Assembly: GCF_030161575.1 (NCBI RefSeq)
Contig: NZ_BSUL01000001.1
Span: forward strand, 1,364,001-1,428,000
Source: Arenivirga flava
GTDB taxonomy: Bacteria > Actinomycetota > Actinomycetes > Actinomycetales > Microbacteriaceae
Direction of reading: 5' to 3'
DNA length: 64,000 nt
Below the pieces are notes generated by a model, which did no database searches, had not been told where the DNA came from, and saw nothing but the letters and a program-made list of their open reading frames with translations. The translations under genes were made by a program, and so were the position numbers. Within the stretch, counting starts at the first letter, position 1. Every line of letters starts with the position of its first letter. Shown in pieces: positions 43,882 to 53,806 of the stretch.

Positions 43882-45757
43882 GGCTCCTGCCCCTCTCGTC
43901 GTCCTGCCGGCGGGAGCGGGATGCTGCCTGTCCGGGTGTCCTCGGCGTAGGCGGCCTCGGAAGCGCGCTCGCGCTCGTCGAGCGTCGGCTCGTCCTCGAT
44001 CGAGGAGAGCACGTTGCGGTACCGCTCGCTCGTGGCGAGCAGCTCGGCGTGCGTGCCGAGCGCGGCGATGCGGCCCTCCTCGAGCAGGGCGACGCGGTCG
44101 GCGAGCAGCACCGTCGAGGGGCGGTGCGCCACGATGAGGGACGTCGTGCCGCTCATCACCTCGCGCAGCGCCGCCTCGACGAGCGCCTCGGTGCCCACGT
44201 CGAGCGCCGAGAGCGGGTCGTCGAGCACGAGCACGGCCGGGTCCGCGGCGATCGCCCGCGCGAGGGCGAGGCGCTGGCGCTGACCACCGGAGAGGCTCAT
44301 GCCCTCCTCGCCGATGACGGTGTCCATCCCCTCCGGCAGGTCGTCGACGAAGCCGGCCTGCGCGATCGCGAGCGCCTGGCGCGCGGCGGGCTCGCCCGCA
44401 TCCGGTCGTCCCATCAGCACGTTCTCGCGCACGCTGTCGCTGAAGAGCGTCGGCTCCTCGAACGCGGTGGCGACGTGCCGGCGCAGCTCCTCGCGGGGCA
44501 GGTCGCGCACATCGACGCCGTCGATGCGCACGGCGCCGCCGGTGACGTCGTAGAGGCGGATGGCGAGGGCCGTCAGGGTGGTCTTGCCGCTGCCGGTGAG
44601 ACCCACGAGCGCGATGGTTTCACCCGGCTCGACGGTGAGGTCGACCCCGTCGAGCAGGGGGCCTGGTCGGCGGGCGCGTCCGGGTAGCGGAACGTCACGT
44701 TCTCGAAGCGCAGTTCGCCGCGCGGCCGGTCGATGCGCTGCGGCTCGGCGGTGTCGGCGAGCGGATCGGGCTCGTCGAGCACCTCGAAGAAGCGGTCGAG
44801 GGCGTTGCGGGTGTCCAGGGCCATCGAGAGCAGGAAGCCGATCGACTCGATCGGGAAGCGCAGCACGGCCGCGGTCGCGAAGAACGCCAGCAGCGTGCCC
44901 ACCGTCACGCCGTCCTGCACCGTGAGCACGGCGCCCAGCAGCAGGCAGAGCGCGTAGGCCGTGTCGGGGATGAGGATGAGCCAGAGCCAGATGCCGGAGA
45001 CGGCCCTCGCCTTCTCGATCTCGGTGCCGCGCAGCTGCTCGGCCTGCTTCGTGAAGCCCCGCAGCGCGTGGCCGCCGCGGCCGAAGGCCTTGAGCACTCG
45101 GATGCCGTGCACCGACTCCTCGACCGTCGTGGCGAGGTCGCCCTGCTGGTCCTGGCTGCGGCGTGCGACCTTGCCGTAGCGCCGCTCGAAGCGGAAGCCG
45201 ATGGCGATGATCGGGCCGGCGCAGAGACCGAAGAGCAGGCCGAGGCGCCAGTCCATCGATAAGAGGATGCCGATGCCGATCAGAATCATCAGCGCGTTGA
45301 CGACGAGCATGGTCAGGCCGAAGGCCAGGAACCGGCGCACGACGCCGAGGTCGCTCATCGAGCGCGAGAGCAGCTGGCCGCTCGGCCAGCGGTCGTGGAA
45401 GCCGACGGGCAGCTGCTGCAGCTTTGCGTAGAGGTCGTTGCGCAGGGTCGCCTCGACGCGCGTGCTGGGTGCGACCGTGAGCTTGCGGCGCAGGAAGATC
45501 ATGAGCGCCTCGACGATGCCGAGGCCGAGCACGAGGGCGCCGGCGAACCAGATGCCGCCGAGATCGCCGTCCTGGATGGGGCCGTCGGTGACGTACTGGA
45601 GCACCTGCGGGATGGCCAGCAGTGCGAGCTGCGCGACGAGCGCCACGGCCCCGCCGAGGATCATGCGCGGCAGCACGGGGCGTGCCCAGGGCAGCAGGCG
45701 CAGCAGCACGGCGACCGTGCCGACATGGGCGGCGCTGGGCGCGGACGAGGACGTCAT
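43878..45757 (-). pseudogene. Heterodimeric ABC exporter, half with degenerate Walker B, frameshifted as sequenced
   Basis: The partner half, about 626 aa. Its membrane domain spans about residues 30-320. The ATPase has Walker [10 protein letters not shown], a canonical signature LSGGQRQR and H-loop VAHRPSTV, but Walker B ends in Asp instead of Glu ([12 protein letters not shown]). That change marks the non-hydrolysing site of asymmetric exporters and complements the degenerate signature of the other half. The frame breaks at the plus-strand GGGGG run 44657-44661. One more base gives [20 protein letters not shown] without loss. An acidic C-terminal tail follows the ATPase. The ATG at 45757 lies within a 210-base gap after purH. 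Confidence 0.88.
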
Positions 45758-45936
45758 CGACTTCTCCGGGAGGGTGAGGAAAGCGCTGCCCGACAGGCAG
45801 CCCCCAGGCTATGCCCGCCCTCGACCGAGGGTCAAGCCGGCCCGGCAGGCACGTTGCAGGGGCGGCCTGCCACCAGCGAACCCCGCAAGGCACCACCGGG
45901 GCGGCGGGCGCTCGCGCGCGGCCGCCGGCCCGGCAC

Positions 45937-45959
45937 GTGCGCCGCAGGGGGCGGCGCAC
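45937..45959 (-). terminator. Hairpin after purH
   Basis: GTGCGCCGC pairs perfectly with GCGGCGCAC around a 5-nt loop, 9 bases beyond the purH stop. Confidence 0.65.
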
Positions 45960-45967
45960 CAGCAAGC

Positions 45968-47599
45968 TCAGTGGAAGAAGTGCCGCTCCCCCGTGAAGTA
46001 CATGGTCACGCCGGCCGCGCGGGCCGCCGCGATGACCTCCTCATCGCGCACCGATCCTCCGGGCTGCACGATGGCGGTGATGCCGGCGTCGAGCAGCACC
46101 TGCGGGCCGTCGGCGAAGGGGAAGAACGCGTCCGAGGCGGCGACCGAGCCGGCCGCGCGTTCGCCCGCGCGGCTGACGGCGAGGTGGCACGAGTCGACAC
46201 GGTTGACCTGGCCCATGCCGACGCCGACGGAGGCGCCGTCCTTGGCGAGCAGGATGCCGTTGGACTTGACCGAGCGCACGGCGCGCCAGGCGAACTCGAG
46301 GTCGGCGAGCTGCTCGGGGGTCGACGGGTCGCCGGCGACGAGGTTCCAGTCGGCGACGTCGAGCCGCTCGTAGCCGTCGGGCTGCTGCGCGAGCAGGCCG
46401 CCCGAGATCTGCTTGAGCTCGACCTTCTCGCGACGGAAGCCGGCGGGCAGCACGAGCAGGCGCAGGTTCTTCTTCGCCTGCAGCACCGCCACGGCCTCCG
46501 GCTCGAAGCCGGGGGCCACGACGACCTCGGTGAAGATGTCGACGATGCTCTCGGCGGTGGCCCTGGTGACGACCCGGTTGGCGGCGATGACGCCGCCGAA
46601 GGCGGAGACCGGGTCGCACTCGTGCGCCTTGCGGTGCGCGCGGGCGAGCGCGTCGCCCTCTCCGGGGCCCGCGACCGCGATGCCGCAGGGGTTCGCGTGC
46701 TTGATGATGGCCACGGCGGGCTCGTCGAAGTCGTACGCGGCGCGCACCGCGGCGTCGGCGTCGACGTAGTTGTTGAAGGACATCTCCTTGCCGTGCAGCT
46801 GCGTCGCCTGCGCGATGCCGGCACCACCCGGCACGCGGTAGAGCGCGGCGGCCTGGTGGCTGTTCTCGCCGTAGCGCAGCACGTCGTCGAGCTCCGCCTC
46901 GACGGTGAGCCGCGGGGTGAAGTCGGGGCTCGTGACGACGGGGATGGCGCCGGTCCACTCGGCGCGCGGACCGAGGTGGGTGCGCATCCATCCGCTCACC
47001 GCGGTGTCGTACTCGGCCGTGTGCGTGAACGCCTCGAGGGCGAGCCGCTGGCGCTGGGCGAGCGTGGTGCCGCCGAGCGTGAGCGCCTTGACGATCTGCG
47101 GGTAGCTCGACGGCGAGACGGCGATCGCGACGTTCGGGTGGTTCTTCGCGGCGGCGCGCACCATGGCGGGCCCGCCGATGTCGATGTTCTCGATGATCGT
47201 GCCCGCATCCGCTCCGCTCGCGACGGTCTGCTGGAACGGGTAGAGGTTCACGACCACGAGCTGGAACGGGCTGACGCCGAGCTCGGCGAGCTGCTGCTCG
47301 TGGTGCTCAAGGCGCAGGTCGGCGAGGATGCCGGCGTGCACGCTCGGGTGCAGCGTCTTGACGCGGCCGTCGAGGCTCTCCGGGAAGCCGGTGACGCTCG
47401 AGACCTCGGTGACGGCGTAGCCGGCGCCCGCGATGGTGGAGGCGGTCGAGCCGGTCGAGACGATCTCGACGCCGCTGGCCGAGAGGGCCTCGGCGAGCTC
47501 GAGCAGCCCGGTCTTGTCGCTCACCGAGATGAGGGCGCGGCGGATGGGCACCACGTCGCGCTCGCGGTACAGGGTGGGGTCGATGGTCGGTCCGCTCAT
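45968..47599 (-). CDS. purH: Bifunctional AICAR formyltransferase/IMP cyclohydrolase
   Basis: Catalyses the last two steps of IMP synthesis. The N-terminal cyclohydrolase domain (about residues 18-210) contains [46 protein letters not shown] and [13 protein letters not shown]. The C-terminal transformylase contains [14 protein letters not shown], the catalytic [22 protein letters not shown], and [20 protein letters not shown]. The length of 543 aa is normal. The ATG overlaps the purN stop (ATGA), so the two purine genes are coupled. Confidence 0.96.
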   Translation of the reverse strand: MSGPTIDPTLYRERDVVPIRRALISVSDKTGLLELAEALSASGVEIVSTGSTASTIAGAGYAVTEVSSVTGFPESLDGRVKTLHPSVHAGILADLRLEHHEQQLAELGVSPFQLVVVNLYPFQQTVASGADAGTIIENIDIGGPAMVRAAAKNHPNVAIAVSPSSYPQIVKALTLGGTTLAQRQRLALEAFTHTAEYDTAVSGWMRTHLGPRAEWTGAIPVVTSPDFTPRLTVEAELDDVLRYGENSHQAAALYRVPGGAGIAQATQLHGKEMSFNNYVDADAAVRAAYDFDEPAVAIIKHANPCGIAVAGPGEGDALARAHRKAHECDPVSAFGGVIAANRVVTRATAESIVDIFTEVVVAPGFEPEAVAVLQAKKNLRLLVLPAGFRREKVELKQISGGLLAQQPDGYERLDVADWNLVAGDPSTPEQLADLEFAWRAVRSVKSNGILLAKDGASVGVGMGQVNRVDSCHLAVSRAGERAAGSVAASDAFFPFADGPQVLLDAGITAIVQPGGSVRDEEVIAAARAAGVTMYFTGERHFFH

Positions 47600-48189
47600 G
47601 GCGTGCTCACCTTCTCGAGGTCGAGGGTTCCTTCGGCGATGTCGCGCACGACCTGCTCCAGCAGTCGGCGCTCCACGGTCTTGATGCGATCGTGCAGGGC
47701 GGCCTCGTCGTCATCCGGGCGCACGGCGACGCGCTCCTGGGCGAGGATCGGCCCGCTGTCGACCCCGTCGTCGACGACGATGACGCTCGCCCCGGACGAC
47801 GTCGCCCCGGCGGCGATCGCGTCGCGCACCGCGTGCGCGCCCGGGAACTCCGGCAGGTATGCGGGGTGCGTGTTGACGAGGTGCGGTGCGAGCGCGCGCA
47901 CGGCGTTCGGGGGCAGCAGGCGCATGAAGCCGCTGAGCACGACGAGGTCGGGCTCGTGGGCCCGGATCGCCTCGACCAGCGCATCGCCCCAGCTCACACG
48001 GTCGGGGTGCTCGCCGAGCGGCACCGTGAAGGTCGGGATGCCCGCGGCTGCGGCGTGGGCGAAGCCCTCCGCCTCGCGGTCGGCGCCCACGGCGACGATG
48101 CGGGCAGGCAGGTCCGTCGACTGCGTGGCCTCGAGCAGGGCCTTCAGATTCGAACCGCCGCCGGAGATCAGCACGACGAGGTTGAGCAC
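47596..48189 (-). CDS. purN: Phosphoribosylglycinamide formyltransferase
   Basis: Transfers formyl from 10-formyl-THF to GAR in purine synthesis. The 197-aa protein has the phosphate loop [16 protein letters not shown] (residues 6-21), [13 protein letters not shown], the catalytic Asn-His in [20 protein letters not shown], and the Asp of [14 protein letters not shown]. The GTG at 48189 lies 6 nt after TAGGCT, indicating a leaderless transcript that would cover purN-purH. Confidence 0.95.
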   Translation of the reverse strand: MLNLVVLISGGGSNLKALLEATQSTDLPARIVAVGADREAEGFAHAAAAGIPTFTVPLGEHPDRVSWGDALVEAIRAHEPDLVVLSGFMRLLPPNAVRALAPHLVNTHPAYLPEFPGAHAVRDAIAAGATSSGASVIVVDDGVDSGPILAQERVAVRPDDDEAALHDRIKTVERRLLEQVVRDIAEGTLDLEKVSTP

Positions 48190-48193
48190 CGGA

Positions 48194-49447
48194 TCAGCCT
48201 AGCGGCCTGCCGCGCCCGCCTCCGTCGACCGCCGTCGGGGTCCCGCTCGCCCTGCGGTCGGCGGCCAGCAGCCCGATCGCGGCGGCGATGCCCACCTCCG
48301 CGAGCACGCAGAGACCCACGATGAGCGGATCGGGACCCACCGTCGCGAGGCGCCCCGGCCCCGCGGGCCCGCCGGAGAGCCACGCGAGCAGGGCGACGAC
48401 GAGCCCGGCGATCAGCCCGGCGCCGAGGCCCGCGCCGGCCAGCCACGGCCAGCGCCGCTGCGCCCGGATCGTCGCCGCGACGGTCGGATGCAGGAAGGCC
48501 GCCGCCAGGAACCCCGCCACCACCGGCACGAGCAGGGCGAGGAAGCCGAGGGCCTGCTCGCCGGCCGGCAGCGCGCCGAGCACCGGCACCGCGGGCAGCG
48601 GGCCGACGGCGGTGCCGAGCGGGCCGATGCTGGAGCCGGCGCCGATCGCGAAGCCCGGCCCCGCGAACCACGCCGCCGCCCACACGACGATGTTCGGCAG
48701 CAGCCCGAGCTGCGCGATCGTCAGCGCGATCACGCCGAGCGCGTCCGGCTGCACGGATTCGTAGAGCGCGATGACGTCCGCGTACCCGGCGATCAGCCGC
48801 ACGGCCACGGCGAGCGCCGCGATGCCGAACAGCGCGACCGCCGCGGCCAGACCGATGCGCAGCGATGCGCTCAGCAGCGCCTGCCACTCCTCGGGCCAGT
48901 CGCCGGTCCACAGCGGCCGCTCACCCGGCGCCGCGCGCCGACGCCGCTCGAGGTGCGCACCGAGCAGCAGCGGCGCCCCGAAGAGCACGATCGGGAAGAG
49001 CACGCCCTGCGTGAGCGACGGCGCGACGACGGCGCCCTGCGCCGAGAAGGTCGCGAGCACCGCGACGAGCAGGAAGGCGCCGATCGACGAGCCCGCGCCC
49101 CAGCGGAAGTGCTCCACCTCGGCGATGCGCCGCCCGGCGCGCAGCGCGAGCGCCACGGTGAGGGTGGCGACACCGAGCGGGGCGAGGCCGACGGTGAAGT
49201 CGCCGGTGCCGTCGGAGGGCAGGCCGAGCGACGCGATCACGTTCGGGTCGAGCGATACGGCCAGATCGACGCCGTGGCCGAGCAGCCAGAGGTCGGCGGC
49301 GCCCTGCCAGAAGAGCACCCAGTCGGGGCCGAGCCCGTAGTGCAGGCCCCACACGGTGGTGAGCAGCGCCAGGGGCACACCGAGCCCGATGCCCGCCACG
49401 AGCAGCGCTTCGAGCGCGCCGAAGAGCGCGGTCAGGGATCGGTTCAT
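48194..49447 (-). CDS. DUF6350 polytopic membrane protein
   Basis: A 417-residue integral membrane protein with about nine hydrophobic segments and little else. It contains [20 protein letters not shown] in the first part and [20 protein letters not shown] near the middle. A hydrophobic protein of this kind (DUF6350) is typically found between sucD and purN in actinobacteria, and the position is the same here. The function is unknown; involvement in cell division or envelope has been suggested for relatives. The ATG at 49447 is chosen because TATCGT stands 7 nt upstream. Its end overlaps the purN -10 region. Confidence 0.82.
   Translation of the reverse strand: MNRSLTALFGALEALLVAGIGLGVPLALLTTVWGLHYGLGPDWVLFWQGAADLWLLGHGVDLAVSLDPNVIASLGLPSDGTGDFTVGLAPLGVATLTVALALRAGRRIAEVEHFRWGAGSSIGAFLLVAVLATFSAQGAVVAPSLTQGVLFPIVLFGAPLLLGAHLERRRRAAPGERPLWTGDWPEEWQALLSASLRIGLAAAVALFGIAALAVAVRLIAGYADVIALYESVQPDALGVIALTIAQLGLLPNIVVWAAAWFAGPGFAIGAGSSIGPLGTAVGPLPAVPVLGALPAGEQALGFLALLVPVVAGFLAAAFLHPTVAATIRAQRRWPWLAGAGLGAGLIAGLVVALLAWLSGGPAGPGRLATVGPDPLIVGLCVLAEVGIAAAIGLLAADRRASGTPTAVDGGGRGRPLG
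48196..48201 (-). promoter_or_regulatory. -10 box of a leaderless purN-purH transcript
   Basis: TAGGCT on the minus strand ends 6 nt before the purN GTG and overlaps the last codons of the DUF6350 gene. Confidence 0.5.
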
Positions 49448-49454
49448 CGCGCTC

Positions 49455-49460
49455 ACGATA
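49455..49460 (-). promoter_or_regulatory. -10 box of a leaderless DUF6350 transcript
   Basis: TATCGT on the minus strand lies 7 nt before the ATG of the DUF6350 gene. Confidence 0.5.
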
Positions 49461-49468
49461 GCCGCGAC

Positions 49469-49529
49469 GAGCGGATGCGGCCGGTCGCCGTGCCGGGCGG
49501 ATGCGAGACGCCGCCTCACGCATCCGCTC
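49469..49529. repeat. Inverted pair of the GCGGATGC octamer
   Basis: GAGCGGATGCG (49469-49479) and CGCATCCGCTC (49519-49529) flank a 39-base spacer that itself contains another GCGGATGC copy. The region lies between sucD and DUF6350. Confidence 0.5.
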
Positions 49530-49548
49530 GCCGTCCCCGCGCACGACG

Positions 49549-49578
49549 CAGGGCCGCCCCCTCGCGGGGACGGCCCTG
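49549..49578 (-). terminator. Hairpin after sucD
   Basis: CAGGGCCGCCCC pairs with GGGGACGGCCCTG around a short CTCGC loop, about 18 bases past the sucD stop. Confidence 0.75.
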
Positions 49579-49595
49579 GTGCGCGGTGCTGCGGG

Positions 49596-50495
49596 TCAGA
49601 GGGCGGCGAGCACCTCGCGCAGCAGGCGCGCCGTCTCGCTCGGGGTCTTGCCGACCTTGACGCCGGCGGCCTCGAGGGCCTCCTTCTTGGCCTGAGCCGT
49701 GCCGGCGGAGCCCGACACGATGGCGCCGGCGTGGCCCATGGTCTTGCCCTCCGGCGCGGTGAAGCCCGCGACGTAGCCGACGACCGGCTTGGTGACGTTC
49801 GCCTTGATGTAGGCCGCCGCCCGCTCCTCCGCGTCGCCGCCGATCTCGCCGATCATGACGATCGCCTTCGTCTCGGGGTCTGCCTCGAAGGCCTCGAGCG
49901 CGTCGATGTGCGTGGTGCCGATGATGGGGTCGCCGCCGATGCCGATGGCGGTCGAGAAGCCCAGGTCGCGCAGCTCGAACATCATCTGGTAGGTGAGCGT
50001 GCCCGACTTGGAGACGAGGCCGACCGGGCCCTTGCCCGTGATGTTCGCCGGCGTGATGCCGACGAGCGCCTCGCCGGGCGTGATGATGCCGGGGCAGTTC
50101 GGGCCGATGATGCGGGTGGTGCCCTTGGCCTTGGCGTGCGCCCAGGCCTGGGCCGAGTCCTGCACCGGCACGCCCTCGGTGATCACCACGAGCAGCGGGA
50201 TCTCGGCGTCGACGGCCTCGATCATCGCGTCCTTAGTGAAGGCCGGCGGCACGAAGGCGATGGAGACGTCCGCGCCCGTGGCCGCCATGGCCTCGGCGAC
50301 GCTGCCGAACACGGGCAGCTCGACGTCGTCGCCGTTCGCGTCCTTGTGGGCCACGGTCGTGCCGGCCTTGCGGGCGTTCACGCCGCCGACCACGTTCGTG
50401 CCCGCCTTGAGCATGAGCGCCGTGTGCTTGGTGCCCTCGCCGCCGGTGATGCCCTGGACGATGACCCTGGAGTTCTTGTTGAGGAAGATCGACAT
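49596..50495 (-). CDS. sucD: Succinyl-CoA ligase, alpha subunit
   Basis: Forms the CoA-binding subunit of succinyl-CoA synthetase, which yields ATP or GTP in the TCA cycle. The 299-aa protein has [20 protein letters not shown] (about residues 11-30), the CoA fold [29 protein letters not shown], and the active-site His that is phosphorylated in [20 protein letters not shown] (about 242-261). It follows sucC by 14 bases and ends in a terminator. Confidence 0.96.
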   Translation of the reverse strand: MSIFLNKNSRVIVQGITGGEGTKHTALMLKAGTNVVGGVNARKAGTTVAHKDANGDDVELPVFGSVAEAMAATGADVSIAFVPPAFTKDAMIEAVDAEIPLLVVITEGVPVQDSAQAWAHAKAKGTTRIIGPNCPGIITPGEALVGITPANITGKGPVGLVSKSGTLTYQMMFELRDLGFSTAIGIGGDPIIGTTHIDALEAFEADPETKAIVMIGEIGGDAEERAAAYIKANVTKPVVGYVAGFTAPEGKTMGHAGAIVSGSAGTAQAKKEALEAAGVKVGKTPSETARLLREVLAAL

Positions 50496-50509
50496 GTCTG
50501 TTCCGTCCC

Positions 50510-51676
50510 TTACGCTGCCGCAGCCAGTCGGGCGGCCTCGTCGGCGCCCTCGTCCATGCCCGCCGCGACCGTGACGAGCGGGTGGTTCGCGGCCTGCAAG
50601 ATCGCGCGGCCCTCCTCCACCTGGTTGCCGTCGAGGCGCACGACGAGCGGCTTGGTCGCCGCGTCGCCGAGGATCTCGAGGGCCTTCACGATGCCCTCGG
50701 CGACCGCCACGCAGGAGGTGATGCCGCCGAAGACGTTGACGAACACGCTCTTGACCTGCGCGTCGCCGAGGATCACGTCGAGGCCGTTCGCCATGACGGT
50801 GGCGGATGCGCCGCCGCCGATGTCGAGGAAGTTGGCCGGCTTCACGCCGCCGTGCGCCTCGCCCGCGTAGGCGACGACGTCGAGGGTGCTCATGACCAGC
50901 CCAGCGCCGTTGCCGATGATGCCGACCTCCCCGTCGAGCTTGACGTAGTTGAGGTCGTTCTCCTTGGCCTTCGCCTCGAGCGGGTCGGCCGCCGCGGCGT
51001 CCTCCAGCTCGGCGTGGCCGGGGTGGCGGAACGCGGCGTTCTCGTCGAGCGAGACCTTGCCGTCGAGCGCGATGATCGCGCCCTCCTCGGTGAGCACGAG
51101 CGGGTTCACCTCGACGAGCGTCGCGTCCTCGCCCGTGTAGACCTCGTAGAGCGCCGCGATGACCGGGGCCACCTGCGCCGCGCGCTCGTCGTCGAAGCCG
51201 CCGGCCTTCGCGATCGCGAGGGCCTGCTCGGCGTCGATGCCCGCGAGCGGGTCGACATGCACCCGGGCGAGCGCCTCGGGCTTCTCCACCGCGAGCTGCT
51301 CGATCTCCATGCCGCCCTCGACGCTGGCGAGGGAGAGGTAGGAGCGCTCGGCGCGGTCGAGCAGCACCGAGAAGTAGAACTCCTCCGCGATGCGGGCGCC
51401 GGCCGCGACCATGACGCGCTGCACGACGTGGCCCTTGATGTCGAGGCCGAGGATCGCCTTCGCGGCCTCCTCCGCCTCGTCCGGCGTCTTGGCGACCTTC
51501 ACGCCGCCGGCCTTGCCGCGACCGCCGACCTTGACCTGGGCCTTGACCACGACCACGCCGCCGAGCCGCTCGGCCGCAGCCCGCGCCTCCTCGGGGGTGT
51601 CGGCCACGATGCCCGGCAGGACCGGCACGCCGTAGGACTCGAACAGGTCCCTGGCCTGGTATTCGAAGAGATCCAC
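50510..51676 (-). CDS. sucC: Succinyl-CoA ligase, beta subunit
   Basis: ATP-grasp subunit of succinyl-CoA synthetase, 388 aa. The start [20 protein letters not shown] is the family N-terminus. The nucleotide site includes [20 protein letters not shown] (about 41-60); metal ligands fit [11 protein letters not shown] and [12 protein letters not shown]. The C-terminal subunit-interaction part has [17 protein letters not shown] and [16 protein letters not shown]. The GTG at 51676 is chosen by this N-terminus, with GAGGAG about 10 nt upstream; the longer open frame before it is not coding. Confidence 0.96.
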   Translation of the reverse strand: MDLFEYQARDLFESYGVPVLPGIVADTPEEARAAAERLGGVVVVKAQVKVGGRGKAGGVKVAKTPDEAEEAAKAILGLDIKGHVVQRVMVAAGARIAEEFYFSVLLDRAERSYLSLASVEGGMEIEQLAVEKPEALARVHVDPLAGIDAEQALAIAKAGGFDDERAAQVAPVIAALYEVYTGEDATLVEVNPLVLTEEGAIIALDGKVSLDENAAFRHPGHAELEDAAAADPLEAKAKENDLNYVKLDGEVGIIGNGAGLVMSTLDVVAYAGEAHGGVKPANFLDIGGGASATVMANGLDVILGDAQVKSVFVNVFGGITSCVAVAEGIVKALEILGDAATKPLVVRLDGNQVEEGRAILQAANHPLVTVAAGMDEGADEAARLAAAA

Positions 51677-51828
51677 GCTGCTTTGCTCCTCAGTTCCGCT
51701 GGAGTTCCCGCCCGGGATCGTCCGGGCGATGGGGAGCGAGCGCGCTCGGCGCGAGGGTTCCTGCGTCGGGCTGCGTCGCCTCGAACACCCTAGCGGGACG
51801 CTCGTGCCCGACGCTGACCGCTCCCCCG

Positions 51829-51969
51829 TCAGCCGCGGCGCCGCCACACGTCGATCAGCACCGCGCCGATGCCCAGCAGCAGCCCCGCCGCGAGCAGCAT
51901 CAGCGCCGGCTCGGCGCCCAGGGCGCCGTCGTCCAGCGGCGCGGCGGCCGCGATCCATGCCTCGTGCAT
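51829..51969 (-). CDS. Small single-helix membrane protein (putative)
   Basis: A 46-codon frame encodes a short acidic N-terminus, then one hydrophobic segment [20 protein letters not shown] and a basic end WRRRG, a sensible N-out/C-in membrane topology. GGAGGGG lies about 8 nt before the ATG. It could extend 23 codons upstream to an ATG at 52038. I do not recognise a family, and codon bias alone cannot prove it. It sits between sucC and the protease gene, on the same strand. Confidence 0.4.
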   Translation of the reverse strand: MHEAWIAAAAPLDDGALGAEPALMLLAAGLLLGIGAVLIDVWRRRG

Positions 51970-52059
51970 CCGTCCATCCCCTCCGACGGCGACCATCGGG
52001 TCGGTCGCCGTCGTGAAGGGGATGCGCGGAGAGCGCATCCATGACGCGGTTCCGGCGGA

Positions 52060-52539
52060 TCAGTCGTCGCCGCGGTTGCTGCGGCGGCTGGCGCGCGGGG
52101 CGCGCTCGCCCAGGAACGACTGGCTGGCGTCGACCGCGAAGCCCTGCTGCAGCGCCTCGCGGCCGATGAGCATGCGGAAGCCCATCTGGTCGCGGTTGCT
52201 CAGCGTGACCTCGGCCTCGATCTCGCGCTCGACGAGCACCAGGCGCATGGCCACGACGTAGCGCTCCTCGACGTGGCCGGAGGAGCTGCGCACCCGCCGG
52301 ATGTCGACCAGCGGGCACTCCACCCCGACCTCGTCGGCGCCCTTCTGCCACGGGCGGATGCGGAAGCGCACCCACTCCTCGCCGCCGCTCTCGAACACCT
52401 CCGGCTCGTAGGCGTGGATGGACGAGGTCTGCGCCCCCGTGTCGAGCTTCGCCTTGATCCACGGCACGCCCACATCGGGCAGCTGCACCCACTCGCGCCA
52501 ACCCGCGAGGGTGGTTGGATGGGATGCGGAGCCGCTCAT
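52060..52539 (-). CDS. RimK-associated zinc/aspartic-type protease-like protein (DUF785/COG4067)
   Basis: A 159-aa protein of the retropepsin-like family often called ATP-dependent zinc protease or RimB. The Asp-Thr-Gly signature is in [16 protein letters not shown] (about residues 29-44), followed by paired strands with FRIRPWQKG and [15 protein letters not shown], and a flap-like [18 protein letters not shown]. In other bacteria this family trims RimK-added glutamates. It is divergent from rimK across 36 bases, which supports a joint role here. Confidence 0.85.
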   Translation of the reverse strand: MSGSASHPTTLAGWREWVQLPDVGVPWIKAKLDTGAQTSSIHAYEPEVFESGGEEWVRFRIRPWQKGADEVGVECPLVDIRRVRSSSGHVEERYVVAMRLVLVEREIEAEVTLSNRDQMGFRMLIGREALQQGFAVDASQSFLGERAPRASRRSNRGDD

Positions 52540-52575
52540 GGCCCCATCCTGCCAGCGGCCTCCCCGGGACACCTC

Positions 52576-53778
52576 ATGAAACTCGCGATCCTCTCGCGCG
52601 CGCCCCGCGCCTACTCCACCCAGCGCCTGCGGGCCGCCGCCGAGCAGCGCGGGCACACCGTGCGGGTGCTCAACACCCTCCGCTTCGCCATCGACCTCTC
52701 CGGCGACGACCCGGACCTGCAGTTCCGCGGCCGGCCGCTCAGCGACTACGACGCGATCCTGCCGCGCATCGGCGCCTCGATCACCTACTTCGGCACCGCC
52801 GTGGTGCGCCAGTTCGAGCAGATGGACGTCTACACGCCGAACACCGCGAACGGCATCGCGAACGCCCGCGACAAGCTGCGCGCGACGCAGATCCTCTCCC
52901 GGCACAACATCGGCATGCCCGCCACGGCCTTCGTGCGCAATCGAGCGGATGTGCGCCCCGCCATCGAGCGCGTCGGCGGTGCCCCCGTCGTCATCAAGCT
53001 GCTCGAGGGCACCCAGGGCATCGGCGTGATCCTCGCGCCCGAGGTGAAGGTCGCCGAGGCGATCATCGAGACGCTGCAGTCGACGAACCAGAACGTGCTC
53101 ATCCAGCGCTTCGTCGCCGAGAGCAAGGGCCGCGACATCCGCGCGCTCGTCGTCGGCGACCGCGTCGTGGCGGCCATGCGCCGGCGGGCGAGCGGCGACG
53201 AGTTCCGCTCCAACGTGCACCGCGGCGGCTCGGTCGAGGCCGTGACCCTGAGCCCCGAGTACGAGCAGGTGGCCGTGCGCTCGGCCCAGATCATGGGCCT
53301 GCGGGTCGCGGGCGTCGACATGCTCGAGGGCGCCGACGGCCCGCTCGTCATGGAGGTCAACTCCTCCCCCGGGCTGCAGGGCATCGAGGCGGCCACGCAG
53401 CTCGACGTGGCCGGCGCGATCATCGACTACATCGCGAACCAGGTGTCGTTCCCCGAGATCGACGTGCGCCAGCGCCTCAGCGTCTCGACCGGCTACGGCG
53501 TGGCCGAGCTCCTCGTGCACAACAACGCCGAGCTCGTCGGCAAGACCCTCGGCGAGAGCGGGCTCTGGGAGCGCGACATCACCGTGCTCACGCTGCACCG
53601 CGGCGCGCAGGTCATCCCGAACCCGCGCAAGGGCGTGCTGCTCGAGTCCGGCGACCGCCTGCTCGGCTTCGGCAAGCTCGAGGAGATGCGCTCGATGATC
53701 CCCGAGCGCCGCCGCCGCAGGCAGCGCGTGCGCAAGCTGCCGCCGGCGGAGTCGCTGCCGACGGCGGAGGGCGCTTAG
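52576..53778 (+). CDS. rimK: RimK-type ATP-grasp ligase with C-terminal RCK_C-like domain
   Basis: ATP-dependent amino-acid ligase of the RimK group, which adds glutamate to ribosomal protein S6 in enterobacteria. Residues 1-300 contain MKLAILSRAPRAYSTQRL, the ATP-grasp part with VVIKLLEGTQGIGVILA and LIQRFVAESKGRDIRALVVG, RRRASGDEFRSNVHRGG, and the metal site VMEVNSSPGLQGIE. About 75 further residues (STGYGVAELLVHNNAELVGK, later NPRKGVLLESGDRLLGFG) resemble the C-terminal ligand-sensing domain of TrkA channels (RCK_C). The whole is 400 aa, longer than the ~300-aa E. coli enzyme. The target protein in this organism is unknown. Confidence 0.9.
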   Translation: MKLAILSRAPRAYSTQRLRAAAEQRGHTVRVLNTLRFAIDLSGDDPDLQFRGRPLSDYDAILPRIGASITYFGTAVVRQFEQMDVYTPNTANGIANARDKLRATQILSRHNIGMPATAFVRNRADVRPAIERVGGAPVVIKLLEGTQGIGVILAPEVKVAEAIIETLQSTNQNVLIQRFVAESKGRDIRALVVGDRVVAAMRRRASGDEFRSNVHRGGSVEAVTLSPEYEQVAVRSAQIMGLRVAGVDMLEGADGPLVMEVNSSPGLQGIEAATQLDVAGAIIDYIANQVSFPEIDVRQRLSVSTGYGVAELLVHNNAELVGKTLGESGLWERDITVLTLHRGAQVIPNPRKGVLLESGDRLLGFGKLEEMRSMIPERRRRRQRVRKLPPAESLPTAEGA

Positions 53779-53806
53779 GACGGCAGCGCCGCCCTCTCGC
53801 GGGCGT

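Noticed and set aside
45395-48202. A 935-codon plus-strand frame over purH and purN
   Set aside because: It is antisense to two complete purine genes and has no recognisable motif. Long spurious frames are common at this GC content.
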